Below the pieces are notes generated by a model. It was given only the letters and a program-made list of their open reading frames with translations, was not told where the DNA came from and did not search any database. A stretch of 64,000 bases of DNA from Mactromeris polynyma (Eukaryota; Mollusca; Bivalvia; Venerida; Mactridae), in assembly GCA_032209605.1 (NCBI GenBank), contig JASFXZ010000001.1, positions 45,016,619-45,080,618 of the forward strand. The letters run 5' to 3'. Each line of letters starts with the position of its first letter. Position 1 is the first letter of the stretch. This document shows, one piece after another, positions 12,901 to 21,000 of the stretch. Position numbers and translations under genes: made by a program.

Positions 12901-15900
12901 AAGAGCTCAAAACCAAGAGGCATCCGGACGGCTAACAAAAATATAACGTCATAGCCTTAATACGCTGCTAAAAAAAACTTAGACCCCTCAATTTTTTTTT
13001 GAGTAGAGGCCATTTTTCAAGGGTAGGTAGGTTTTGTGCCAAACAAACAATTTTTTAATCATGGCCTTATTGATCTATTGACGGTTCGAGTTTACTTCTT
13101 TCCACCTCAAGTTCACCGTGACGTAATGACCCCGAAACAACAGGGATCATCTACTGATAACACAGGAAAAAATAATTGAATAATACATGTAGATAGGCAA
13201 CACAGTAAAAGGTCACTTAAAGCTAACCACAAAGTTTGACAACCCCATAAATAAGATCATATTTTCATGGACCAGTTTTTAATTTTCATCCTTATCTAAC
13301 TTGATAATCAGACCACCTCACCTCTAAGACCGACATTCTTCAAGCAAGTATGGGTGAACTATCGAGGTTGAACTGTAGTACCATAAAACCTCACTTAACG
13401 ACCACCACAATAATAAGACCACCTAAAAATTAAGACCACAATCTTCAAGTCCATATTCACTGTTTTGCTCTTTATTCAACCTCAATATTAAGACCACCTC
13501 AATAAGAAGACCAGTTATCAAGGGTCCCAAGGGTGGTCTTAATATTGAGGTTTTCTGTACCTTTATTATTTCCTTGTTCTCCGGTGAAAATGCAAGTTCC
13601 CATATCAGTTTTACACAAGCAAGAATTTCAGTAGTTTTCTTGCCATCGATAATTTTCAAGATGATGGGAAGTATGCCTTTCTTCTTCATGATTTCTTTCT
13701 TTGTTTCCTCACTTTGAGCCATCGATGCCAAGCCATCAACCAACTCAGATAAATGAAAGCCGTGCTCCTTTCTCTCATCAGTTTTCAGAGCATTAAGAAT
13801 TGCTTCGTGTAAGAAATCTATGACGTGGACGTCTCCAACGAGTTTAGAGATTTCATCCTCTGTCACGATATTTCCTATAGCTAACATGGTAACCATCTTT
13901 ACATCTGATAATAAGAAAAACGAAACAAAAATACTGTTAATTGCTTTGAATTAATGAGTAAAGCTCAACTTTATTTTGTGAAATCAGAGAATTTTTACTT
14001 TTTCAATAATTTTACGCAATGTCCTTCATTTGTGCTGCATCAAAATGCTCATATTTTTATATGTATAGTTATATATTCTTCAAAGTCACTTTAATGTACA
14101 CATTCACACATTTTTATTTCACCATAAAATGAATTTTTATTAGCACGAATCACACATTTTTATATCTATTTCAGTGGCAGTTGTTGTAAAGTAAACAGCT
14201 TCTACTTGTATTTTGGCTGTTTCAGGACGGATATTTTCAGATTTATTTTTTGGAAATCCTATTGAATAAGACACTTTCCCAATAAGGAATATGACTGAAT
14301 AACTGTAGGAAAACAGCTAAAAAAATGAATACTGAAATACAATCAAACCCCGTTCATGAGAAATTTTATTTTAATACATGGTTTCAAATAGCCCATTTCA
14401 ATTCAACGTGCTTAAGAAGATATATCGGAACAAGTATTAAGTTGGAAGGTTGTCATATAAACGAGGTCCGACTGTAGTTCCTACTTACACACTACTTCTG
14501 ATTTAAGAAAAGGATACAGCGCCGTCACAGCTTCCACTTTGCGGAATTTGTCTTTATCAATATCTGGATTTCTGGCACAATTGTGTAATATACCAACGGA
14601 TGAGTAAAATGCAAACAAATCTTGGCACGTCTGAAATGAGTTTATAAAAAAGTAGAGTGCAGTCATTTTGCATTCAATAACAAGCAGCAGTCAGTAAATT
14701 TTAAGGAATAAAACAATAGAGATTCATAAAAACTCTTTTATAAAACAATTCTACATCTGTAAAAAGTTAATGACCACTGCCATGACAAATCCTACATCAG
14801 TGACATTGGTTATGACGTCAAGTACGTCCCAATTTAAGATTTCATGTCGTAAACTAAGCGCTTTGTCCTAAGATGTTTTGGTGGTTTGTTATTTATATAA
14901 CTAAATGAACAAGGCAATATTTAAAAGTATCGCAAACTTTTTTTTTTCCGTTTGAAGAGCAGAAGATTTTTGTAATATTTAAGTACATTCTGACTCAATG
15001 GCATCATCTTGTAGCTTACTTTTGCATCATGTTTTTAATATTGGAATTGGTATAAAACGAAATTAGATGCTGTTTTGATATTACATGAAAGTTGAAAAAT
15101 ATACCCGTCAGAAAATGTAAAATTCTTAAAATGGACTTTTTGGTCACTAATACAGGTTTTGTCAAGGAACAGCTCATATAATCTACTTTACCTTTCTAAT
15201 GTAATACACATACCTTCAAGTCCTCCAAACCTTCATCCAATATCATCTTCAGATCAAAGACCAGTTTTTCAAAGATTGATGTTTCTGACAATTTCTCTGA
15301 AAATGAATGACTTCCATCGGAATAGTTCCACATTATTTCTCGTATTGTCAATATCAGAGGAAAACCAAACTCGCTTTCGTTCCCCTCTTCCTTGACCTGC
15401 TGTGCTTCTTCAAAAAATACATTGGTAATACCGTCTATGTCGAGTTCTTCATACAAGTACTTGTAGTATTCAACCAGGGGTTTAACAAAACTGTAATGAC
15501 AAAAAATCATATTAAAAAGTGATGTTGATTCTTAATTATTTGAGAATACCATTATATTGTACACAATGTCTTCTGGTCAGTAGTTTGCAAAACAAGTTTT
15601 GACTAGCTGACCACATCCAAGTTTGTTTATAACCATTCTCAAGTAAACACTAGTAGACTATAATTATTGTTGTTTTCAGTGTATTATTATTTGTATAAAT
15701 CTTCAACAATAACAAGCTTGATAACAAGCTTTTAATGAACAAGATTTTAAATTAAAATTGAAGTGATGCAGGTTCGATTCCCCACTATGACATACCACAG
15801 TTGTAAAGTTTTGTACTGGTAGTTCCATTGCCAAAGTACTGCATTATCAGGGTAGTGCCTGGCATCAGGCTGACTTGCTAGGTAAGCAGCACTATATCTG

Positions 15901-16716
15901 CATCTCATAGACATTGTCTCCATGTGACTGATACATAGGTGGTGGGACTCGCAACTGCCCCCCCCCCCCACACACACACACACACACTCAGTGCCTACAT
16001 TCAACCAGCACAGGTGTGAATAAAGAAAATTAGTCAATGTGGATGGTGAAAAGTTTGGACAAATTTAAATATAATAATCAGCCCTTTTTTATGGCAAATT
16101 TAGGGCCAATATTGGGCCCCATTCCCCAAAGAAAAAAGTATATATTTAAAATTTTATTCAGGATGCATAATTCCCCTATCAAAAGGACCTGCCATACTTC
16201 CCCTAAAACTGAAAAAAAAAGCTGAACATCATTAATTCTATGTCTGATTTGCTGGTAATTGCAAATTCTTATATGGCAATGATCTCTTTTCTGAATGAAC
16301 ACTTACTTCATAGATGCAAGCTTATTCGCCATCACCATTCTCTCGTCATCTACAGCAAACTGTGAAAAAGTTTTTACCATTTTGCTGTGAAGAAGTTTGT
16401 CTAAGGACATATAATATTTTTCTTGTCTCTTGGTCGAATCTTGAAGAAAATCTAAGCATTCCTGAAATCCTTTAAACACTTTTTTCAGTCCGGGTGACTT
16501 CTGCAAAATCTCTTTTTCAAGTTCGTTTTCCCGTTCCTGCTGCTGTTTTGTTACAGCACCGATTATAACGGAAGGTCTCGTTCTTAAAACTGGTTTTGCC
16601 ATCTTTCTAGTTCCAGAAAGTTCAGTGAAACTGTCACTCTGATATCCACTGCTTATCTCAGACAAACAATTCTCATCAAGCTCATCAATTGCTTCCAAAG
16701 ATTGCCCAGTTCCCAT
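3855..16716 (-). CDS. ARM-TIR-SAM protein, 11 exons, 690 aa
   Basis: Exons in coding order: 16716-16307, 15490-15214, 14630-14489, 13904-13561, 11778-11649, 8593-8502, 7591-7426, 6559-6393, 5365-5208, 4806-4734, 3968-3855 (TAA). All junctions are GT-AG and phases sum to 691 codons. Residues 1-136 are polar. Residues about 140-432 are helical, with an ARM-like stretch around SPENKEIIK. Residues about 450-576 form a TIR domain: box 1 HIMISYCWSD, then LWIDVNNMG, LICFSEKYKHS and KKIVPLKM. Residues about 610-686 are SAM-like (DWTKNDVEDW to LMKFDTALRSLG). Glu521 in NCRTEADY aligns with the catalytic Glu of SARM1-type TIR NADases, so NAD cleavage or TIR signalling is inferred, not shown. The domain order differs from SARM1 (ARM-SAM-SAM-TIR). 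The start ATG at 16716 begins MGTGQS, a possible N-myristoylation signal. A TTTCTTTCTCAG acceptor 20 bp upstream suggests a 5'UTR intron. No clear poly(A) signal was found. Confidence 0.86.
4041..4236. mobile_element. GAGACTGGTCTC MITE family, copy 1
   Basis: GACCAGTCTGATT at one end and repeated TTCTGAGACTGGTCT with ACCAATGGCAAGGC at the other. Relatives at 22268 and 37806. Lies in ARM-TIR-SAM intron 10. Confidence 0.6.
4567..4716. mobile_element. GTCCGACTGTA MITE family, copy 1
   Basis: Ends GTCGAATAAACGAGGTCCGA then CTGTA, 16 bp from the donor of ARM-TIR-SAM exon 10. Interior shares AAGCCCATTTCAATT with copies at 14338 and 40532. The left boundary is uncertain. Confidence 0.6.
4734..4806 (-). 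CDS. ARM-TIR-SAM exon 10 (SAM middle)
   Basis: Encodes FKVLRRETGEHLAFLYRVMV, the middle of the SAM-like domain. Acceptor AATTTATAG, donor GTAAGCC. A MITE ends 16 bp inside the next intron. Confidence 0.82.
5208..5365 (-). CDS. ARM-TIR-SAM exon 9 (linker and SAM start)
   Basis: A Ser/Pro/Glu-rich linker (residues 577-606), then SYKKVADWTKNDVEDWIKR, the first SAM helices. The acceptor ATCGTAAG is a weak AG; donor GTGAGT. Confidence 0.82.
5693..5930. mobile_element. ACTCAGTACATTTAAAAATGC family, partial copy
   Basis: Ends GCATTTTTAAATGTACTGAG, and shares ATTTCATGACGATCAACAA and GACTGACTTTTAGGATAC, in inverted orientation, with the fuller copy at 36062. Lies in the intron before exon 9. Confidence 0.65.
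6133..6279. repeat. 39-bp minisatellite, 4 copies
   Basis: Unit TATAGATAGTTCCCACATCT then ACAATATTTACCTCCCTTG. Lies in ARM-TIR-SAM intron 8, directly followed by the 22-bp array. Confidence 0.95.
6280..6392. repeat. 22-bp array at the exon 8 donor, 5 copies
   Basis: The unit begins TACATACTGACATATCC and continues TTACT. On the minus strand each copy junction contains GTAAGTAAGG, a consensus-like 5' splice site, and the copy next to the exon supplies the actual donor GTAAGTATGG. Confidence 0.93.
6393..6559 (-). CDS. ARM-TIR-SAM exon 8 (TIR C-terminal part)
   Basis: Residues 521-576, starting with the putative catalytic Glu, then DYVYSLQKKIVPLKMQ and GWLGILMGARLYIEF. Acceptor GTATTTAG lies in the first of three 44-bp tandem copies. 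Donor GTAAGTATGG lies at the edge of a 22-bp tandem array that repeats GTAAGT. Confidence 0.9.
6548..6680. repeat. 44-bp array over the exon 8 acceptor, 3 copies
   Basis: The unit starts CGTAATCTGCCTCTAAATAC and ends GACGTGCAGTCA. On the minus strand each copy offers GTATTTAG/AGGCAGATTA or a one-base variant of it. The first copy overlaps the start of exon 8. Confidence 0.93.
6719..6827. repeat. 36-bp minisatellite, 3 copies
   Basis: The unit begins GTCAGATTATGATGAAAC and continues TTGTCACGCATATATCCC. Lies in ARM-TIR-SAM intron 7. Confidence 0.92.
7426..7591 (-). CDS. ARM-TIR-SAM exon 7 (TIR core)
   Basis: Residues 466-520, TIR core: IYEKLSNEGYPLWIDVNNMG, the helix GMARAIEDAYAVLICFSE, then YKHSQNCRT. 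Donor GTAGAT splits the codon of the putative catalytic Glu521. Confidence 0.9.
7866..7975 (+). mobile_element. AGGGGTTCCA family, partial copy
   Basis: Begins CAGGGGTTCAACTAGGTGCT and keeps ACCAGATTTTACCATTTTA and TATAATTTAGAGA. It lacks the right end. Five relatives lie in the SERINC gene. Confidence 0.65.
7996..8177. mobile_element. TA-flanked MITE (CAGTAAAACCTCA family), copy 1
   Basis: TA, then CAGTAAAATCTCACC, ending TTGAGGTTTTACTG, TA. Interior AATAATAAGACCACC and GGTGGTCTTATTATT pair. The TA duplication and CAGT ends resemble Tc1/mariner-type elements. Confidence 0.82.
8502..8593 (-). CDS. ARM-TIR-SAM exon 6 (TIR box 1)
   Basis: Residues 435-465, a basic linker then HIMISYCWSDKQTVLK, the first strand and loop of the TIR domain. 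Acceptor CATCTTCAG, donor GTGAGA. Phases match exons 5 and 7. Confidence 0.88.
8770..11342. repeat. 32-bp satellite, about 80 copies
   Basis: The unit begins GTAGATATATCAATGTATTG and continues TTGATACTTTAA, with an internal inverted repeat TATCAA/TTGATA. The segment from about 8785 to 9375 recurs 1312 bp (41 units) away at 10097-10687 with the same variant pattern. It fills ARM-TIR-SAM intron 5. Confidence 0.97.
11649..11778 (-). CDS. ARM-TIR-SAM exon 5
   Basis: Residues 392-434, the last helical repeat (LMATLKTLRNTSDYDL, NSAWFILVEKD). Acceptor TATATTCAG, donor GTATTG. The next intron holds the 2.6-kb 32-bp satellite. Confidence 0.83.
11815..12123. mobile_element. Candidate MITE with CAGRGYTCTRGAA ends
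   Basis: Left CAGAGTTCTAGAAATCTACA and the reverse complement of the right end, CAGGGCTCTGGAATTATTTT, are similar. No coding potential. Confidence 0.45.
12124..13378. other. No gene seen in this part of intron 4
   Basis: AT-rich. Short open frames show no codon pattern or homology. A partial MITE fragment (AAGACCGACATTC) abuts the copy at 13379. Confidence 0.45.
13379..13559. mobile_element. TA-flanked MITE, copy 2, forming the exon 4 donor
   Basis: Same family as 7996. The right end TTGAGGTTTTCTG plus TA abuts exon 4. Read on the minus strand, the exon is followed by G-TA-CAGAAAACC, so the TA target site supplies bases +2 and +3 of the splice donor. Confidence 0.85.
13561..13904 (-). CDS. 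ARM-TIR-SAM exon 4
   Basis: Residues 277-391, the best ARM-like segment (KKGILPIILKIIDG, LIWELAFSPENKEIIK). Acceptor TTATTATCAG. The donor is GTACAG, whose T and A are the target TA of a MITE lying immediately inside the intron. Confidence 0.85.
14338..14476. mobile_element. GTCCGACTGTA MITE family, copy 2
   Basis: Left ACAATCAAACCCCGTTCAT and right ATAAACGAGGTCCGACTGTA are inverted repeats with mismatches. The end lies about 12 bp from the donor of exon 3. Confidence 0.7.
14489..14630 (-). CDS. ARM-TIR-SAM exon 3
   Basis: Residues 230-276 plus one base, including SSVGILHNCARNPD, typical of ARM-type helices. Acceptor TCATTTCAG, donor GTAAGT. A MITE ends about 12 bp inside the following intron. 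Confidence 0.85.
15214..15490 (-). CDS. ARM-TIR-SAM exon 2
   Basis: Residues 137-229, predicted helical (LVEYYKYLYEELD, PLILTIREIMWNYSDG). Acceptor CATTACAG, donor GTATGTG. This is the beginning of the repeat-like helical region. Confidence 0.85.
15531..16078. other. Intron 1 sequence with a tRNA-like SINE trace and CA repeat
   Basis: GATGCAGGTTCGATTCCCC at 15763-15783 resembles a tRNA B box. A C-run and (CA)n tract lie at 15957-15987. No exon is seen. Confidence 0.4.
16307..16716 (-). CDS. ARM-TIR-SAM exon 1 (first coding)
   Basis: Residues 1-136, ending in phase 2 at a GTAAGTG donor. It encodes MGTGQS, an acidic Ser-rich stretch, then a Lys/Glu-rich helical segment. An upstream in-frame GTG is not a plausible start; ATG at 16716 is the first Met. 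Confidence 0.82.
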
Positions 16717-16739
16717 AATCACACATCATAGAAAGCCTG

Positions 16740-17640
16740 AGAAAGAAATCTAGATTTACATTTCTGAAACATTTCAGAGCCACTCTTATTCTGCTATATT
16801 TCTGTTAAACAAAGTCATTATTGTTCAGTTCATTAATTGTAACTTCATGGAGTATAATTGGTTATTTTAGGTAAAATAGTGAGAAATATCAATTAAATTA
16901 AAACAAAGCAAATAGTTTTGGTTACAAGATGGAATACTCCAAGCATTGTGCCTGTACCTAATATTACTGGACTGTTTTACTAACTGAATGTTTCTAAAAT
17001 TGTATTGAAGTATTAACTCCAGTGCTGTGACCGTACGTCTTTGACATAATAACCCACTTGCCCTTAAATAGGAACAAGAAATTATTCATATTAGCGTCAG
17101 ATGAACTAACGGCCCTGTGTCCAAACTGAAGCATCTATTTGTTTTTCTCATAGTTTGACGCTCTGGAATGAGTTTTTCTACAGGTGCTCTTTTTACACAA
17201 CTCTTCATTCATTGACTTTGAGTTTATTAGCCAACATATCAGAAAATAAGCAACCTAGTTTAATTACGAATGCTGGACCTTTAGTTTTATGAAACAATAC
17301 ACTAAATGCAGATTTTATCCAATGATTGGAGTTTAGATGCGTTTATAATGAATTGCCCCTGGCGTTACTCGTGCCAGTCATGGTGTTATGGTACAGTTGA
17401 CAATCATAATGCTCAAGACCAATCCGGCAATCGACTTGACAAAATTACATAACGATAAAGTTTTTTGTGACACAGCTTTAATGAAAGCTAAACACACTTT
17501 TACCCTCATTCTGAATGGCGTAACAACGAAATCATTTCTATTGTTGTCATTGGAGTTCCGGCGTCGATTTTGACTTCCTGGTCAAGATAAGTTTATATCG
17601 CGACGCATGCTGAAAATTCGGATCGGGTTTAGAGAACGGG
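16740..17640. other. Upstream region between divergent genes, nothing recognised
   Basis: AT-rich DNA with no clear exon or repeat. It may hold the 5'UTR exon and promoter of the ARM-TIR-SAM gene. Confidence 0.4.
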
Positions 17641-17712
17641 ACGAGCTGAGGTTTATCCATTACCCATCCCATTCGGAAATCCTCGGAAATCCTCGGCCAA
17701 CTACGTCAAGTG

Positions 17713-17806
17713 CAATCGTAACTGCTCGGCAGTATCCGGCAGAGCTCGGAATACATGTTATTTATATCTCCGAGGTGTTCCGAGCTCTGCCGGGTAGTTA
17801 CGATTG
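17713..17806. repeat. GC-rich inverted repeat upstream of SERINC
   Basis: CAATCGTAACT and CCGGCAGAGCTCGGAA on the left pair with TTCCGAGCTCTGCCGG and AGTTACGATTG on the right, about 230 bp before the start codon. It could be a small MITE or a structured promoter or 5'UTR element. Confidence 0.7.
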
Positions 17807-18034
17807 GTGTTCCGATTGCGTCAAGTGGTGTTATCCAAGTAACGAAGTGGTACGGAAATACCCGAGAGCTGTCGAGAATGTACCCATCCGTCAAATCATG
17901 GTTTCCGGCTTGAACCGGCATTTTTGAGAGACCGGGCGTGACTAACCGGATACCAACACTTTTAATCGGAGGAGGTGAAAAGAATTTCCACAACAGAAGA
18001 TATTCAGTGATTTAAATTCATCGAAATTCTAAAA

Positions 18035-18058
18035 ATGTCTGGATGCTGCTCGGCTCAG
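18035..18058 (+). CDS. SERINC: SERINC exon 1 (MSGCCSAQ)
   Basis: Eight codons, AAAAATGT start context, donor GTATGT. Reads in frame into the Cys-rich start of exon 2. Too short for ORF finding and accepted because the frame and the Cys pattern continue. Confidence 0.75.
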
Positions 18059-21000
18059 GTATGTTTCTCTTCTTTTTAAAATCTGTCTATCGTAATAAAA
18101 CTTAATGAGATTGTAGCATGATTGTAGATACATGAACGTTTATAAATCAAATAAAAGTTGCATTGATGCATCATGCCAGAGCAGAGTTTGACTGTAAAAA
18201 ATTGTATTACTCATGAAATACTACATGTACTTTTATTAGCCAATAAAACTCGACTAAAACAAAGTTATAGTGAAGATCATTCCCTCAGAAAAAGTTGTTT
18301 ACGCCGCAACAGATCCCTGACTCGCTGTTGTTTCCTCAAATCGACCACAATTCCTGGATTCTCATAATAATCAATTCAATGCACCTGAGTCAATTGTAAC
18401 CACGGCCCCCCCCCAGGTCCGGGAAATAGCGGGGACTTTGACTTTCGGTCCAGCCAATCCCAGGTAAAATCCCCGCCAAATGCCCCCGGACCCTGGGGAC
18501 ATCCTAGGTAAGGCCCATTCCCCGCTATTTTCGGCGCGAAAACAAAACCACCGCAATTCACTCGGCACTGCGGGGCCATCTGGAAGTTAAAACACGGCCC
18601 ATTTCCATCGCTATCCCCGGTATACCCCCGGACCTGGGAGGGCCGTGGTTACAATTGACTGGTGCATAATATTCTAAGTAAACTTTAAAATGTGGCATAA
18701 ACCTGGTTTAAATGTTAAGATGTTAAACGCTTGTTGTTTAACCTTTCATATTTATCATCTGTTATTGCATATTTGTCATTGATTGTTAACCAGAAAATAA
18801 CAAAATCGTGAAAGGCTAAATATCTACATCAGTACGTTAAACTGTCAAACTTGACATTTCTTTAACATGCGCAAGAATACAGATCTATAAAAGAGCAGAA
18901 AAATAAACTAAAGACAGAAAATAGACACAGACAAGATACGGATTGCAATAACATGTACAGTCTTCCCTGTTACTTTTCAACCATCAAGGCAAGACCAGTT
19001 CAGCTACTGTGGCGGTACCAGGATGCGAAACCCCTCTGACGTAGCTCATGCCTATCATTTGGTGATACTTCATCAGGCAGGGGCTATGGGTACAAACCGG
19101 AGTCTAGGGGTACAGAAGTCCCGTACTCGTAGATATTCTTTATATGATAGGCTACGGGAGTTTGACAAATATACATATTCTGATTAAATAATCGTAAGAT
19201 AATGAAAAAATTTAAGTATGTATGCTTTCTGTTTGTCATCAATGTAGTACGACAAAACCCGCCACATTTTGATTGATACTGAAACAAGAGTTATGAAAAT
19301 ATGGTAGTCGTCACATTTGTATAACTATAAGTGGATTTGTGCGCAATAAGAAATGGTTTATTCAGTCTCTGAAAAAACATTGAATTAAGGATTGAAAGTT
19401 TCTATCAGCACGACAGTCGTGCCGATTTTTAATATTATTAATACGACAATTGTGTCGATAATTTATTGTTATTCGCTCGACAGAAGTAATTAGTATCAAA
19501 TTTTCTATGTATTTTAACGTCCCCTGGAAATTGCTAAAAATCCTGTTCATCATAAGTTTTCATTTAAAACATGTGTTTTCTTTGTTTTAAACATAATACC
19601 AATAATGTCATATGCATGTTTTGTGCTTAGACAATGATATATTCCATAACGCTGGGTTTAGTGTCAACCATATTGACCCTTCCAACATATGACAATAATA
19701 TGGACGGTTTGAACGATTTTAATACTGGTAGTTGTTCCTATTATTATTAATTGTGCAGACTAATTATGCGTATTAGTCAAACTCCCGTATCTGTAGTGTT
19801 TCCTGTATAGGATCTCTTCAAGTACAGGACTCCCGTACCCCTAGACTCCTGTTCTAGAGATACGGACCCATACCCGTAGCTTGGAGAAATATTGAAGTAT
19901 AAGAAGTCGGACACAGTTTCAAATGTTTTCAATAAGGCCATCCATATAGATTTTTTGTTTAGCATAACCCTACACAGCCAAATTTAGTAGGTAGGGAGGT
20001 ATTTATTTCTGTAGTTATTACTTTAAGATCAATTCCAGTTTCAACTTTTATTATATACCCCCCAAATATCATTTCAGACACCTAAAAATGAGTTGGGACA
20101 CATTTATGTGTAAACATGTTTAAATAGTACTGACAGCCTAAATGGTGGGTATCTTCTCTTGTCATCATGGGATATATATCTAGGCGACTATGTGGGTGAA
20201 GAAGTGAAAACTGTAAAAGTCATAATTGTTTCAATTTGATGGGTTATGTTTCATTACTCTGATTCATGAAATAACAAAATATACCTGTACTCTTTAGTCT
20301 AAGGCACGGGGGATTGAATTCAATTTAATGGTTATATAGCAAAAAAATTGACCCATTCAACAGTATTATTGAATTATCATTTTAAATAATTAAAAATATA
20401 TTTCTTAATGAACAGCAGAAAATACTCTAAACAGTGCAATGTTTTTAAATAATAACTCTGCGTTATGCCTGACTAATATTTTGCCCCTTCAGGAGGGGCT
20501 AGAGCTGTCATTGATAGAAACGATATCGATGTATCATTGATATTTTTCCAGGAAACAAGATGGCCAAAGTAATACATTTATAAGCATGTAAAAGACATAG
20601 CAAGAAGTGAAAATATATGAAATAATGAACTGCACACATGTAAATGGTACTTTAGTAAGAGATACTTGATATATCGATGCATCGTCGATATTTCTCATCT
20701 GATATTTATGTCAATGACAGCTCTAGAAGGGACACATTTATTAAGGGAAGTTTTTATATAAAGTTATTGTACAGATCTTACCGCTGGAGTAGGGTTTATT
20801 GTGAAAATCTCAAAGGTTATAGTGTCCCAGGTACCAAGAATAATTGTGCGGGGGTTACACTAGGTGCTGAATCTCAAGGGGTCATTTTGATTATTTTTTA
20901 CCAGATTTTACCATTTTATAGTCAAATAAGCTATAAATTAGAGAAAAATTGACCCTTCAGCCAGAATCCTGAGGGTCAAAATGTGGCTTTTTGGAAATTC

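Noticed and set aside
3855..16716. Calling the gene SARM1
   Set aside because: Domain order is ARM-TIR-SAM with one SAM-like domain, whereas SARM1 has two SAM domains before a C-terminal TIR.
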